A stretch of DNA of 64,000 nt from contig NZ_AMRK01000003.1 of NCBI RefSeq assembly GCF_000299875.1, forward strand, positions 62,001 through 126,000. Reading direction: 5' to 3'. The position numbers were made by a program, and so were the translations under genes. This stretch comes from Celeribacter baekdonensis B30 (lineage in GTDB: Bacteria > Pseudomonadota > Alphaproteobacteria > Rhodobacterales > Rhodobacteraceae). This document shows, one piece after another, positions 1 to 8,333 of the stretch (within the stretch, counting starts at the first letter, position 1; each line of letters begins with the position of its first letter). The notes under the pieces are model-generated. The model saw only the letters and a list, made by a program, of their open reading frames with translations, searched no databases and was not told the DNA's origin.

Positions 1-48
1 GTCCGCACTGGCTTTCGGCGCCCCCCTGACGAGGCTGACATGTCCCAC

Positions 49-91
49 AGCGTTTCCAGTCAAACCTGCCTCAGATGTTCCTGGAAACGCT
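49..91. repeat. Inverted repeat upstream of the LOG gene
   Basis: The arms AGCGTTTCCAG (49-59) and CTGGAAACGCT (81-91) are an exact 11-bp inverted repeat around a 21-nt spacer. It ends 16 bp before the next start codon. It could be an mRNA hairpin, the end of an upstream transcript, or a member of the AAGCGTTT-type palindromes also seen near 55.9 kb. There is no T-run on the plus strand, so a classical terminator is unlikely. Confidence 0.5.
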
Positions 92-107
92 TTAGAAAGT
101 ACGCGTC

Positions 108-683
108 ATGACAACCGCCGCCTCTTCAACAACCTCGCTCTTTTCCGTCTGTGTCTATTGCGGCTCGCGCGCGGGCGGCGCGCCCAACTATGAAGCCGCC
201 GCCACCGCCTTTGGCCGCGCTTTGGCCGATGAAGGCTGGCGTTTGGTCTATGGTGCGGGCGATGTCGGATTGATGGGGGCCGTGGCGCGCGCGGCCCAGA
301 GTGCGGGGGCTTTGACCTTTGGCGTGATCCCGACGCATCTTTTGCCCAAAGAGGTCGGCAAACGCGATTTGACCACCTTCGTGATCACCGAAAACATGCA
401 TGAGCGCAAAAAGGTCATGTTCATGAACTCGGACGCCATCGTCGTCCTGCCCGGCGGCGCGGGCTCTTTGGACGAATTTTTCGAAGTGCTGACCTGGAAA
501 CAAATCGGCCTGCATGACAAACCGATCTTTCTTTTGTCCACGGATGGCTATTGGAAACCGCTTGAAGGCCTGATCGAACACATCATTTCCGAAGGCTTCG
601 CACCGATGTCGACATCAAGCTATTTTGAAACGGTCGAAACGGTGGAAGAGTTGGTTGCGGCATTGAGGGCGGTTCGGGGATAA
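108..683 (+). CDS. LOG family protein (TIGR00730, putative cytokinin riboside 5'-monophosphate phosphoribohydrolase)
   Basis: A 191-residue protein with the usual length and fold signature of the LOG/YvdD family. These Rossmann-like enzymes cleave the N-glycosidic bond of nucleoside 5'-monophosphates. The diagnostic phosphate-binding motif PGGAGSLDE lies at residues 115-123, followed by the conserved WKQIGLHDKP stretch. An N-terminal CVYCGSR segment and a GAGDVGLMG loop (about 49-57) complete the nucleotide site. The ATG at 108 is the only sensible start. In bacteria the physiological substrate is often AMP or a related nucleotide, so a role in cytokinin metabolism is a family label and not a conclusion here. 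Cytoplasmic, apparently monocistronic. Confidence 0.9.
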   Translation: MTTAASSTTSLFSVCVYCGSRAGGAPNYEAAATAFGRALADEGWRLVYGAGDVGLMGAVARAAQSAGALTFGVIPTHLLPKEVGKRDLTTFVITENMHERKKVMFMNSDAIVVLPGGAGSLDEFFEVLTWKQIGLHDKPIFLLSTDGYWKPLEGLIEHIISEGFAPMSTSSYFETVETVEELVAALRAVRG

Positions 684-949
684 GGCGGGCCAAGCGGAGC
701 AAGGCCCAGACCAAGCGGATTGCGCAGGCCGGACCGCGGCTCTAACAGCAGCCTCAGATCAAAGAGGTTGCAGGACGTGAGCAACGCGACAAAAACACCT
801 TCGGTGCGCGGCGTCCAAAGGCCCCTACGTCGGTGGTCGCGCACTGCACACAGGTCATCAGCACACACGCAAAGGTGTCGGCCTTGCCAGTTGCTCCCCC
901 TTTCAGTCCCGCGCGATCTGGGAGATACTGTGATGACACGCCAAAACGA

Positions 950-1765
950 ATGGCCCCCATGCAACAGCCGATAGAAAACACCGCGCAGGCCATACAGGAG
1001 AGGGTCGATGCCTTTGTGCGCAGCCACTTCCACTTGGCCGCGACCCTCCGGCTACATCGCGTCGCATTCGGGTGGGATCTGTTGCGTGCGCCCATCAACG
1101 TGGCCCTTGCGCCGGTGTTCTTGTTGGTCGGATTGGCGGCGGTCGCCTCACGTCTGGCGGGGTTTAGCCGTTTGGAGGCTTGGCTGAAGGCGCGGCAGAT
1201 TTTCCTCAAAACCTCTGTGGCACGCGTGATCGAGGCGGACATCGCCACCGACCTGCTTGAGGGCGCCACTCTGACGCCACACAGCCGCGCATTGATCACC
1301 GATTATACCGGCGTCCGCTCTGCCGTTGCCGAGATCACAACATCGTTGTTTGTCCTCTTGGCCGGGCTGTTGCTCTTCGGGACGGCCACGCCGGGTGTGA
1401 CCTCGCTGACCCCGAAAGTGTCGGAATATGTCGCGCATGCCTCAGCCGTCGCGCATTTCCCACTTGGTTCAGGATTGGGAAGCCTTTGGTACGGGGTCTT
1501 CTCCGTGAGCTTGCCGATCTGGTTCGTCGTGCTGACGGGGGTGGCATTGGCCATGACCGCCTCTCTTGTGACCACCTTCGCCGGGTGCATCGCCGACCCA
1601 ATCCAAGCGCGGCTTGGCATTCACCGACGCCGCCTGATACGGCTTGTTGAAAGAATTTCTATGGCGGAGGGGCAAACATCCGGCCTCGCACCGGAACACA
1701 TTCTGGCGCGCCTCGCTGACCTCACAGATGCGGGCATCAGCCTACTGCGATTTTTTCGCTCGTGA
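950..1765 (+). CDS. DUF6635-like integral membrane protein
   Basis: A 271-residue membrane protein with about four hydrophobic segments (near residues 50-70, 125-145, 170-190 and 195-220), joined by an amphipathic region and ending in a basic cytoplasmic tail. It resembles the DUF6635-type proteins of Rhodobacterales; the function is unknown. The frame stays open upstream to a GTG-like codon near 833. The ATG at 950 (or the one at 959) fits better with the start of amphipathic, conserved-looking sequence, but no strong ribosome site decides between them. It is the first gene of an apparent three-gene unit: a 34-codon ORF follows after 20 bp, then an M48 peptidase. That arrangement hints at a membrane quality-control role, which is inference. 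Confidence 0.7.
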   Translation: MAPMQQPIENTAQAIQERVDAFVRSHFHLAATLRLHRVAFGWDLLRAPINVALAPVFLLVGLAAVASRLAGFSRLEAWLKARQIFLKTSVARVIEADIATDLLEGATLTPHSRALITDYTGVRSAVAEITTSLFVLLAGLLLFGTATPGVTSLTPKVSEYVAHASAVAHFPLGSGLGSLWYGVFSVSLPIWFVVLTGVALAMTASLVTTFAGCIADPIQARLGIHRRRLIRLVERISMAEGQTSGLAPEHILARLADLTDAGISLLRFFRS

Positions 1766-1785
1766 GGCGTGGGGTGAGGAGGAAA

Positions 1786-1890
1786 ATGACTGCGGCGCGC
1801 AGCAGGCTTGAACATTTGGCCGCCTCATTTTCCAATGACAAACCCACTTCAAATCAAATAGATGCCGTAGCAGATCGCATTTCCAAGTGA
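1786..1890 (+). CDS. Small ORF of 34 codons coupled to the M48 peptidase
   Basis: An ATG at 1786 follows a near-perfect ribosome site (GAGGAGG, 1777-1783). It opens a 34-codon frame beginning MTAARSRLEHLAAS and ending in RISK. Its TGA (1888-1890) overlaps the GTG start of the M48 gene (1887-1889) in a GTGA arrangement, the usual geometry for translational coupling. The peptide is hydrophilic with a short amphipathic helix-like N-terminus and no membrane segment. I know no family for it. It may be a genuine small protein or only a translated leader that sets M48 translation; the strong ribosome site makes translation likely. Confidence 0.55.
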   Translation: MTAARSRLEHLAASFSNDKPTSNQIDAVADRISK

Positions 1891-3062
1891 GGCGGAGCAA
1901 CCTGAGCATTTCCGTGACCTATCGTGACCAATTGAACCATCGCTTTGGCCAAGCCATTCGGGACGCCGTTTTAAAAGACGTCTCACAGGATCGCGACGTG
2001 GGCCGCGTCATGGACACAAGCCCCCTTCGGTGGACTGTGACGCTTCTGTCGCTGTTGATTGTCAGCACCCCCTTTTGCGTGGCCGCTTTGGGCCTCGTGC
2101 TTATCGTGGTTCGCCACGAGAGTGTCGTGGCGATTGGCGCGGGCGTCCTGTTTGTGGCTGTCGGTTACTATTTACGCACGCCAAAGCATAAAAACACGAA
2201 AGCCACACTGCGACGCCCCGATGCGCCAAAGGTGTTCGGTGTGCTTGATGACATCTGTGCACAGATGAATGCACCCAGGATCGACGGCGTTCATGTCCTT
2301 GCTGAAGTGAACGCCTATATGGCCGAATATAGCAAGACGGAGCGGATCTTGGGCCTCGGCGCGCCGCTTTGGCTGGCGCTTGAGCCCGCTGAACGCGTGG
2401 CTCTGCTTGCCCATGAAATCGGGCATTTGATCAACCATGATCCGGCGCGGGGGCGGCTGAGCTATGCCGCCCTTGGCACGTTGGCGCGCTGGCAGGATCT
2501 CTCTCACCCGCCCATGCTCATAGATGGGGCAACCAACAGCCGTTTCTATTTTGAAGACCGTGGTCTGATCGATCAGGTGTTTGGCTTTCTGTGTGGCACT
2601 GCGATTGCGGCCCTGTCGCGCGGGTTTGAAACCCTGATGTTTGCCGACAGTCAAAGGGCCGAATATTTGGCCGATCTTGCGGCCGCATCGGTGGCAGGGA
2701 CAGCGGCCAAAACCGAATTGTTGCGAAAGCTCATTCTCTCGCCCTTGGCCGAAGATGCGCGCACGCAGACCTATTTTGATGGCTCAAAACACATCGCGGT
2801 CTTTGACAAAATGGCCCGCGCCATAGCGGCCCCCACCTCTGAAAAAGCCAATGCCCTCAATGCGGAGGCCATGATGTTGCTACACCGGATCGACAGCACC
2901 CACCCGCCCACACGCTATCGTCTGGATGTGGTGGCGGCAGCGGGTCACCCTGCCCCGGCTCTTGACGCGGCTCAGATGGATTGGGCGGGGATGGACCAAG
3001 AGCTGTCCGCCTTTTTCCAGCGCATGGAACGGGCGCTTCTGTCCGAGATCATCGTTCAGTAA
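1887..3062 (+). CDS. M48 family zinc metallopeptidase, membrane-anchored (HtpX/Ste24-like)
   Basis: A 391-residue protein with two adjacent hydrophobic segments near residues 48-98, then a cytoplasmic peptidase domain. The zinc-binding HEIGH motif is at residues 176-180. The third ligand lies in RAEYLAD (Glu259), the standard M48 arrangement. A long C-terminal region carries the family's HPPTRYRL signature. M48 enzymes degrade or process misfolded membrane proteins. The chosen GTG start at 1887 overlaps the stop of the preceding 34-codon ORF, so translation is probably coupled to it. Co-transcription with the upstream membrane protein is likely from spacing. Confidence 0.88.
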   Translation: MRRSNLSISVTYRDQLNHRFGQAIRDAVLKDVSQDRDVGRVMDTSPLRWTVTLLSLLIVSTPFCVAALGLVLIVVRHESVVAIGAGVLFVAVGYYLRTPKHKNTKATLRRPDAPKVFGVLDDICAQMNAPRIDGVHVLAEVNAYMAEYSKTERILGLGAPLWLALEPAERVALLAHEIGHLINHDPARGRLSYAALGTLARWQDLSHPPMLIDGATNSRFYFEDRGLIDQVFGFLCGTAIAALSRGFETLMFADSQRAEYLADLAAASVAGTAAKTELLRKLILSPLAEDARTQTYFDGSKHIAVFDKMARAIAAPTSEKANALNAEAMMLLHRIDSTHPPTRYRLDVVAAAGHPAPALDAAQMDWAGMDQELSAFFQRMERALLSEIIVQ

Positions 3063-3098
3063 ACAACCCGCGCATCGGCCAAAGCCAGTGCGTCCCCC

Positions 3099-4016
3099 TC
3101 ACCCTGCCCGCCGCAGCTTTCGCGCTGCCGACTCCGCCCGGATCGCTTGCACCGAATAGAGCGCCAGAGCGCTCCAGATCAGCGGCATGGCGATGGCGTG
3201 CCAGTGGGTGAAGGGTTCGCCAAAGATCAAAACGGCCAGTCCGAATTGAATCGTGGAGTTCCAATATTGCCCCATGCCGACCACCGTCATCGGCAAACGC
3301 CGCGCGGCTGTGGCGAAAAAGATCAAGGGCACGCCGGTGGCCAACCCGGCCGCGATCAACAGGAGACTGCCGGACAGGGAATGGCCAAACGCCCCCGCCG
3401 GTTGCGCCACACTGCCGCCCCAGCCGAACAGTTCCGCCCCGATCAAATAAGCCAAGGCGATGGGCACCAAAAGCACCACCTCGCCTGTCACCGACAGGAT
3501 CGGCCCGGCGTCGAGGGATTTCTTGATCGCGCCGTAGCTGGCAAAGGTGATCGCCAAGGACAGCGCCAACCACGGCAAAGCCCCAAGCCCGATCCCCAAG
3601 ACAAGCACGGCCAGCGCCGCCAAAAGAATAGCCGGAACTTGTAACCCGCGCAGCCGCTCGCGAAAGGCCAGCATGCCGATCAACGTGGCGACCAGCGGAA
3701 AGACGTAATAGCCAAACGAGGCCTCAAGCGCCTGCCCGGATTGGATCGCATAGATGAACAGACCCCAGTTCACCGAGATCAAAAGCGAGGCCGGGATCAC
3801 ATAGCGCAGCTTTGGCCCCCGCATCAGGGTCAGCAGGTCGTGCAAACGGCCCTGATAGGCCAAGTAACCGCCAAACAACACACAGGTCCAAAGCGTGCGA
3901 TGCGCCAGCACTTCAAAGGCTGGCACATCCGCCACCGCTTTGTAATAGAGGGGCGACAGGCCCCAAAGGGTCTGTGCGAGGATCAGGGCAACGAGGCCTT
4001 TTTGAGTGTCGGTCAT
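3099..4016 (-). CDS. rarD: EamA family transporter RarD
   Basis: A 305-residue drug/metabolite transporter with ten predicted membrane helices and two EamA halves. The N-terminal signature GLVALILAQTLWGLSPLYYK and the GWGLFIYA-type helix (here VNWGLFIYAIQSG) are typical of RarD. RarD is named from a chloramphenicol-resistance phenotype in Pseudomonas; its natural substrate is unknown. The ATG at 4016 is preferred over the in-frame TTG at 4025, because GAGG stands just upstream and family members start MTDTQKG-like. It lies on the same strand as the M20 amidohydrolase upstream, separated by a palindrome. Confidence 0.88.
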   Translation of the reverse strand: MTDTQKGLVALILAQTLWGLSPLYYKAVADVPAFEVLAHRTLWTCVLFGGYLAYQGRLHDLLTLMRGPKLRYVIPASLLISVNWGLFIYAIQSGQALEASFGYYVFPLVATLIGMLAFRERLRGLQVPAILLAALAVLVLGIGLGALPWLALSLAITFASYGAIKKSLDAGPILSVTGEVVLLVPIALAYLIGAELFGWGGSVAQPAGAFGHSLSGSLLLIAAGLATGVPLIFFATAARRLPMTVVGMGQYWNSTIQFGLAVLIFGEPFTHWHAIAMPLIWSALALYSVQAIRAESAARKLRRAG

Positions 4017-4052
4017 GGGCCTCAAAAAGCGTGGATTTGGCGCGATGGCAAC

Positions 4053-4086
4053 GCTCTAAATCCGCACAGGGGCTAGGATTTAGAGC
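4053..4086. repeat. Palindrome between the M20 gene and rarD
   Basis: GCTCTAAATCC (4053-4063) and GGATTTAGAGC (4076-4086) form an exact 11-bp inverted repeat. One arm covers the stop codon of the M20 gene. There is no T-run on either side, so it may act as an mRNA 3'-end stabiliser or be a REP-like element rather than a classical terminator. Confidence 0.5.
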
Positions 4087-5246
4087 GGAACAGAAAACGC
4101 TTGGATCGCACGGAGGAAAATCTCTGCCCCGATCGGGATCAGAGCATCGGGGAAATCGAAATCCGGGTTGTGCAATTCCGGTTGATCGGTGCCCGAGCCC
4201 AGAAACAGCATGGCGGCGGGGATTTGGGTGCCAAAGAGGCCAAAATCCTCGGACGGGCGCATCGGGATGGCACCTTTGACGCGCGGCAGATCCTGCGTGG
4301 CACTCTCTAAAAGCGCTGTGGCGGCGGGCGCATTGACCGAATGGCTGAACGGGTCATGCACGGTGATCACCGGGGCGAACTCTGCGCCTTCCGCCTCAAT
4401 CAAGGCCCGCGCTTCGGCCTCAAGGGTCTCCATTTCCGCATTCAGCAATGTGCGCAGCGTGACCTGTAATTCTGCCTCGCCGGGGCTGATACCAAAAGAT
4501 GGCACGCCAAGCCGGGCATGGGTCACGGTGGCGAGGCGAAAGCGCGGGTCTTCTGTCGGCACATCGCGCGACAGCGCCGCAAGCGCCGGGATCAGCCGCG
4601 CCAAAGCCAGCCCCGGAGAGTGGCCATTCTCGGGTCGGGCGGCGTGGGAGGTTTGGCCCGTGAAAGCGACATGCAGCCCTTTGGAGGCACAGGCCACCGG
4701 GCCCTCTTGCAAGGCGATAGCGCCCAAAGGCAGCTTTGGCAGATTGTGCAGCGCAATTGCCATATCAGGCTGCAAGGCGGCAAATTTGGGATCGTCCAAA
4801 ACCGCCCGCGCCCCCGCCCCGGTTTCCTCGGCGGGTTGAAATAATAACACCACGCGTGTGGCCGGAGCGTGGCGCGACAGAGCCGAGGCCACGGCAAACA
4901 AGATCGCCATATGACCGTCATGTCCGCACAGATGCCCGACGCCGTCGACCTCTGAGCGATACTCCGGCCCTTCGGCCTCCAAGATTGGCAAAGCATCCAG
5001 TTCAGCCCGGATCATCAGCGTTGTCCCGCCCTGCAAATCTTTCGGCCCAAACACCGCCGCCACGCCCGTACCGCCCAAACCCTCGACCACCTCGGCCCCG
5101 AAGGCCCCCATGCGCGCCGCGATCCGCTTGGCCGTTTCAAATTCGGTGCCAGACACCTCCGGGAAACGATGCAACTCATGACGCAGCGCCACGGCCTCGG
5201 CCAGCGTGTCGGGATCAAGGGTCCATGCGTTCGGCAGTGGGGTCAT
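4080..5246 (-). CDS. M20 family amidohydrolase (hippurate hydrolase/IAA-amino acid hydrolase type)
   Basis: A 388-residue metal-dependent amidohydrolase. It has the M20D order: RHELHRFPEVSGTEFET near the N-terminus, CGHDGHMA metal ligands about residue 105, PAEETGAGA about residue 140, and HAARPENG in the dimerisation/lid domain. These enzymes remove N-acyl groups from amino acids or N-acetyldiaminopimelate in the cytoplasm. The frame extends to 5330, but the ATG at 5246 (MTPLPNAWTLDP) matches family starts better. The exact acyl substrate cannot be read from sequence. It is transcribed away from sodB, toward rarD. Confidence 0.87.
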   Translation of the reverse strand: MTPLPNAWTLDPDTLAEAVALRHELHRFPEVSGTEFETAKRIAARMGAFGAEVVEGLGGTGVAAVFGPKDLQGGTTLMIRAELDALPILEAEGPEYRSEVDGVGHLCGHDGHMAILFAVASALSRHAPATRVVLLFQPAEETGAGARAVLDDPKFAALQPDMAIALHNLPKLPLGAIALQEGPVACASKGLHVAFTGQTSHAARPENGHSPGLALARLIPALAALSRDVPTEDPRFRLATVTHARLGVPSFGISPGEAELQVTLRTLLNAEMETLEAEARALIEAEGAEFAPVITVHDPFSHSVNAPAATALLESATQDLPRVKGAIPMRPSEDFGLFGTQIPAAMLFLGSGTDQPELHNPDFDFPDALIPIGAEIFLRAIQAFSVPL

Positions 5247-5392
5247 GTCATGCGCTCCTTCGTCATGCTTGCCTGTGTGACAAACTGCACCGCAACTGTC
5301 CACGCTCCAAAGCAAACCCGCCAAAGGCAAAAGGACGCCCCGAGGGACGTCCTTTCCATTCCATTATGATCGCAAAGATCACATCCGGTCGA

Positions 5393-5992
5393 TCACATGC
5401 GCGATGCAACATTTTCCCAGTTGACCAGTTTGTCGAGGAAGTTCGACAGGTAGACCGGGCGTTTGTTGCGGAAGTCGATGTAGTAGGAGTGTTCCCACAC
5501 ATCACAGCCGAGCAAAGCGGTTTGACCAAAGCACAGCGGGTTCACACCGTTTTCGGTCTTGGTGACCTTGAGCGAACCGTCGGTGTCTTTGACAAGCCAG
5601 GCCCAGCCGGAGCCAAACTGACCTGCGCCCGCCGCGGAGAATTGTTTTTTGAACTCGTCAACCGAACCAAAGGCTTCGACCAAAGCTTTTTCAAGCTCGC
5701 CCGGCATTTTTTTCTCGCCCGGCCCCATCATGTCCCAAAATTGGCTGTGGTTCCAGTGCTGGGAGACGTTGTTGAAGAGGCCGGATTGGGCCACAGCAGA
5801 GGCATCGTAAGTGCCTTTGATGATCTCTTCGATGGATTTGCCTTCCCATTCGGTGCCCGCAACCAGCGTGTTGCCCACGGTCACATAGGCGTTGTGGTGC
5901 AGGTCATGGTGATACTCAAGCGTCTCTTTGGACATGCCGAGATCGGCCAGAGCGTCGTGAGCGTAAGGAAGATCGGGAAGTTCGAATGCCAT
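5393..5992 (-). CDS. sodB: Superoxide dismutase [Fe] or [Mn]
   Basis: A 199-residue cytoplasmic superoxide dismutase, full length. The first metal histidine is in the LEYHHDLHHNAYV region, the second in SQHWNHSQFW, and the DVWEHSYYIDFRN block supplies the Asp and His of the C-terminal domain. GQFGSGWAWLV is the conserved core. Residues that separate Fe from Mn usage are ambiguous by eye; alphaproteobacterial enzymes of this type are often iron or cambialistic. Transcribed divergently from ccmI across about 340 bp of non-coding DNA. Confidence 0.95.
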   Translation of the reverse strand: MAFELPDLPYAHDALADLGMSKETLEYHHDLHHNAYVTVGNTLVAGTEWEGKSIEEIIKGTYDASAVAQSGLFNNVSQHWNHSQFWDMMGPGEKKMPGELEKALVEAFGSVDEFKKQFSAAGAGQFGSGWAWLVKDTDGSLKVTKTENGVNPLCFGQTALLGCDVWEHSYYIDFRNKRPVYLSNFLDKLVNWENVASRM

Positions 5993-6331
5993 TGTAGGGC
6001 CTCCATTTCAGAAGTTGTGCGTTTCTGTCGGACATATACCTGAGCCGGGAGCGGTCCGGGGTCAAGGGCGAATGTTTAGACTCATTTGCAAAAACGGCGA
6101 ACACCCGCTGTGGAGCAATGATCAGAGGCGCATAGAAGGTCGGATTTCGGGGATTTGGGTTTTCTGTTGTGTCCCCGTGATGACGCGACCTATTCAGTAT
6201 CTTACGTCACAGCCACCGCAGGATCAGAACATCCCCTGAGCCATCCGGTCACACCTGCGTCATTGGGGGTTTCACGACAGGCAGCGGACGGGTAAAGCTG
6301 TGCATCACATCTGCCTTACATGGACCCTGAC
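5993..6331. other. Divergent intergenic region sodB / ccmI
   Basis: About 340 bp without a credible gene. It must hold both promoters. A locally AT-richer stretch near 6072-6090 (TTTAGACTCATTTGCAAA) could be a regulator site for sodB, possibly iron- or redox-related, but it does not match an Irr or RirA box well enough to name. The frame crossing it at 6015-6239 has no protein-like features. Confidence 0.4.
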
Positions 6332-7561
6332 ATGACCTTTTGGATCATCGCCACTGCCATAGCCCTTTTGTCTATCGCTCCCATCGCTCTTGTGCTGCGC
6401 CGTGGCCGCGGAATGGGGGCGCAAAGCACCTCGACCGCCGAGATCGAAATGAAAGTCTACCGCGACCAGCTCAAAGAGGTGGAACGCGATCTGGCGCGCG
6501 GGGTGCTCTCGCTTGATGATGCCAAACGCGCCCGCACCGAAGTGTCGCGCCGGATGCTTGAGGCCGATAAAGAGCATCAGGGCGGCAAAGCCGGTGCGCC
6601 CAAAGGCACGCTTTGGGGCGCCATCGCTTTGGCCGTTGCCCTTTTGGGCGGCGGGGTCTGGCTCTATGGCGACCTCGGGCAACCGAAATACGAAGATCTG
6701 CCCCTTGCGCACCGGATTGCCTTGGCCGACGAAATCCGCGCCACGCGGATGAGCCAGGACGAAGCCGAAGCCAAAGTCCCGGCCACACCGATGGCGCAAC
6801 AGGCAGACCAGCAGTTGGTTGATCTTGTGATCAAATTGCGTGCGGCGTTGCAATCGCGCCCGGACGAGCTTGAAGGCCACATGTTGTTGGCCCGCAACGA
6901 GGCCAATATCGGCAATTTCCGCGAGGCTTATTTGGCGCAAAGCGAGGTGATCCGCATCAAAGGCGCGGAGGCCACCGCCGAAGACTATGCGCAAATGGCC
7001 AATATGATGATCTTGGCGGCCGGTGGCTTTGTCTCGCCAGAGGCCGAAACGGCCCTGTCCAACGCGCTCAAACGCGATCCAAACAATGGCATCGCCGTGT
7101 TTTTCTCCGGTCTGATGTTTGCCCAAAACGACCGCCCGGATATGACCTTTCGCCTCTGGCAACCGCTGTTGACCCGCTCTGAGCCGACCGATCCTTGGCT
7201 GCCACTCATTCGCGAGCAAATCGAAGCCGTGGCTCAGGCTGCGGGCATCCGCTACACCCTGCCGCCCGCCAACGATGGTCTGAAAGGCCCCTCGGCAGAA
7301 GACATGGAAAACGCCGCCGACATGACGCCGCAAGAGCGCCAAGAGATGATCCGCGGCATGGTCGAAGGCCTGTCTGCCCGTCTGGCCAATGAGGGCGGCA
7401 CGCCGGAAGAATGGGCGCGGCTGATTTCCTCGCTGGCGATGCTGGGCGACACGGAACGAGCCAAAGCGATCTGGGGCGAGGCGCAGGTGATCTTTGGTGC
7501 CGACCCGGCCAAACTGGCCGTGGTGCGCGGCGGGGCCGAACGCGCGGGATTTGTCGAATGA
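6332..7561 (+). CDS. ccmI: Cytochrome c biogenesis protein CcmI (apocytochrome c chaperone)
   Basis: A 409-residue protein. It begins with a membrane helix (MTFWIIATAIALLSIAPIAL), followed by a soluble loop containing EMKVYRDQLKEVERDLARG, the CcmI N-terminal signature. A second helix lies about residues 95-115, then a periplasmic TPR domain that holds apocytochrome c for the haem ligation complex. An in-frame ATG four codons upstream (6320) is possible, but family members begin at MTFW. The stop overlaps the start of ruvX (ATGA), giving a ccmI-ruvX-DUF1289 operon. Confidence 0.9.
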   Translation: MTFWIIATAIALLSIAPIALVLRRGRGMGAQSTSTAEIEMKVYRDQLKEVERDLARGVLSLDDAKRARTEVSRRMLEADKEHQGGKAGAPKGTLWGAIALAVALLGGGVWLYGDLGQPKYEDLPLAHRIALADEIRATRMSQDEAEAKVPATPMAQQADQQLVDLVIKLRAALQSRPDELEGHMLLARNEANIGNFREAYLAQSEVIRIKGAEATAEDYAQMANMMILAAGGFVSPEAETALSNALKRDPNNGIAVFFSGLMFAQNDRPDMTFRLWQPLLTRSEPTDPWLPLIREQIEAVAQAAGIRYTLPPANDGLKGPSAEDMENAADMTPQERQEMIRGMVEGLSARLANEGGTPEEWARLISSLAMLGDTERAKAIWGEAQVIFGADPAKLAVVRGGAERAGFVE

Positions 7562-8031
7562 GCGCGCTGATCACCGATGATATGGCGGAATTTAAAGCCA
7601 CCCTGCCCGTCATGGCCCCATTGGCGGGGTTGGATTTTGGCGACAAGACCATCGGCGTGGCGATCTCGGATCGGTTGCGCTCGGTCGCCTCACCAACGAC
7701 CACGATCCGTCGCAAGAAATTCACCTTGGACGCCGAGGCGCTTTTGGCCCTGTTCAAAGAACGCGAAGTCGGCGGCATCGTTTTGGGCCTGCCGCGCAAT
7801 ATGGATGGCTCCGAAGGCCCGCGCTGTCAAAAAACCCGCGCCTTTGCCCGCAATCTGGCGCAGTTGACCGAGATTCCGATCACCTTTTGGGACGAACGCC
7901 TCTCATCCGTTGCCGCAGACCGCGCCATGTTGGAGGCCGATATGTCGCGCGCCAAACGGGCCGAAAAAATCGACCAAGTCGCCGCTGGCGTGATCCTTCA
8001 GGGCGCGTTGGACCGGCTTGGGCATTTGTGA
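7558..8031 (+). CDS. ruvX: Putative pre-16S rRNA nuclease / Holliday junction resolvase RuvX (YqgF)
   Basis: A 157-residue RNase H-fold nuclease. The first catalytic Asp is in LDFGDKTIGVAISD, and the family blocks GLPRNMDGSEGPR and WDERLSS follow. YqgF/RuvX matures the 5' end of 16S rRNA in E. coli and is also listed as a Holliday junction resolvase. The start overlaps the ccmI stop by ATGA, so the longer open frame back to 7411 is not coding. The N-terminal extension (about 19 residues before the first strand) is common in Rhodobacterales. Confidence 0.9.
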   Translation: MSALITDDMAEFKATLPVMAPLAGLDFGDKTIGVAISDRLRSVASPTTTIRRKKFTLDAEALLALFKEREVGGIVLGLPRNMDGSEGPRCQKTRAFARNLAQLTEIPITFWDERLSSVAADRAMLEADMSRAKRAEKIDQVAAGVILQGALDRLGHL

Positions 8032-8038
8032 GGCTGCG

Positions 8039-8278
8039 ATGAGCGACGAGATTTGGCGCCGTGACGAGATTGAGAGCCCTTGCACCAAGGTCTGTCAAAT
8101 CCACCCAGACACGCGGCTGTGCCTTGGCTGCGCGCGCTCGATTGAGGAAATCGGCGCTTGGTCGCGGATGACGCCTGAGGTGCGGCAGGAGATCATGGCG
8201 GATTTGCCGAACCGCACCCCTGCCCCGACCACGCGCCGCGGTGGCCGGGCCGCGCGACTGAAACGTCAGATTACCTGA
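8039..8278 (+). CDS. DUF1289 domain protein
   Basis: A 79-residue protein with the complete DUF1289 signature. It has CTKVCQIHPDTRLCLGCARS, with four cysteines spaced like a small metal-binding knuckle, followed by EEIGAWSRMTPEVRQEIMADL. Its function is unknown; the cysteines suggest zinc or Fe-S binding. It begins 7 bp after ruvX and is probably the third gene of that operon. A basic tail with RRGGRAARLKRQ closes it. Confidence 0.88.
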   Translation: MSDEIWRRDEIESPCTKVCQIHPDTRLCLGCARSIEEIGAWSRMTPEVRQEIMADLPNRTPAPTTRRGGRAARLKRQIT

Positions 8279-8333
8279 TTTTTAGAGAGTATTTGGCCTG
8301 CAATGAAAACGGGCTTCATGGCAGCAAAAATAC

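Noticed and set aside
933-974. A 13-codon ORF (MTRQNEWPPCNSR) with GGGAGA upstream, before the DUF6635-like gene
   Set aside because: It overlaps the start of the membrane protein gene in another frame, has no biased amino acid content, and could not be linked to a function.
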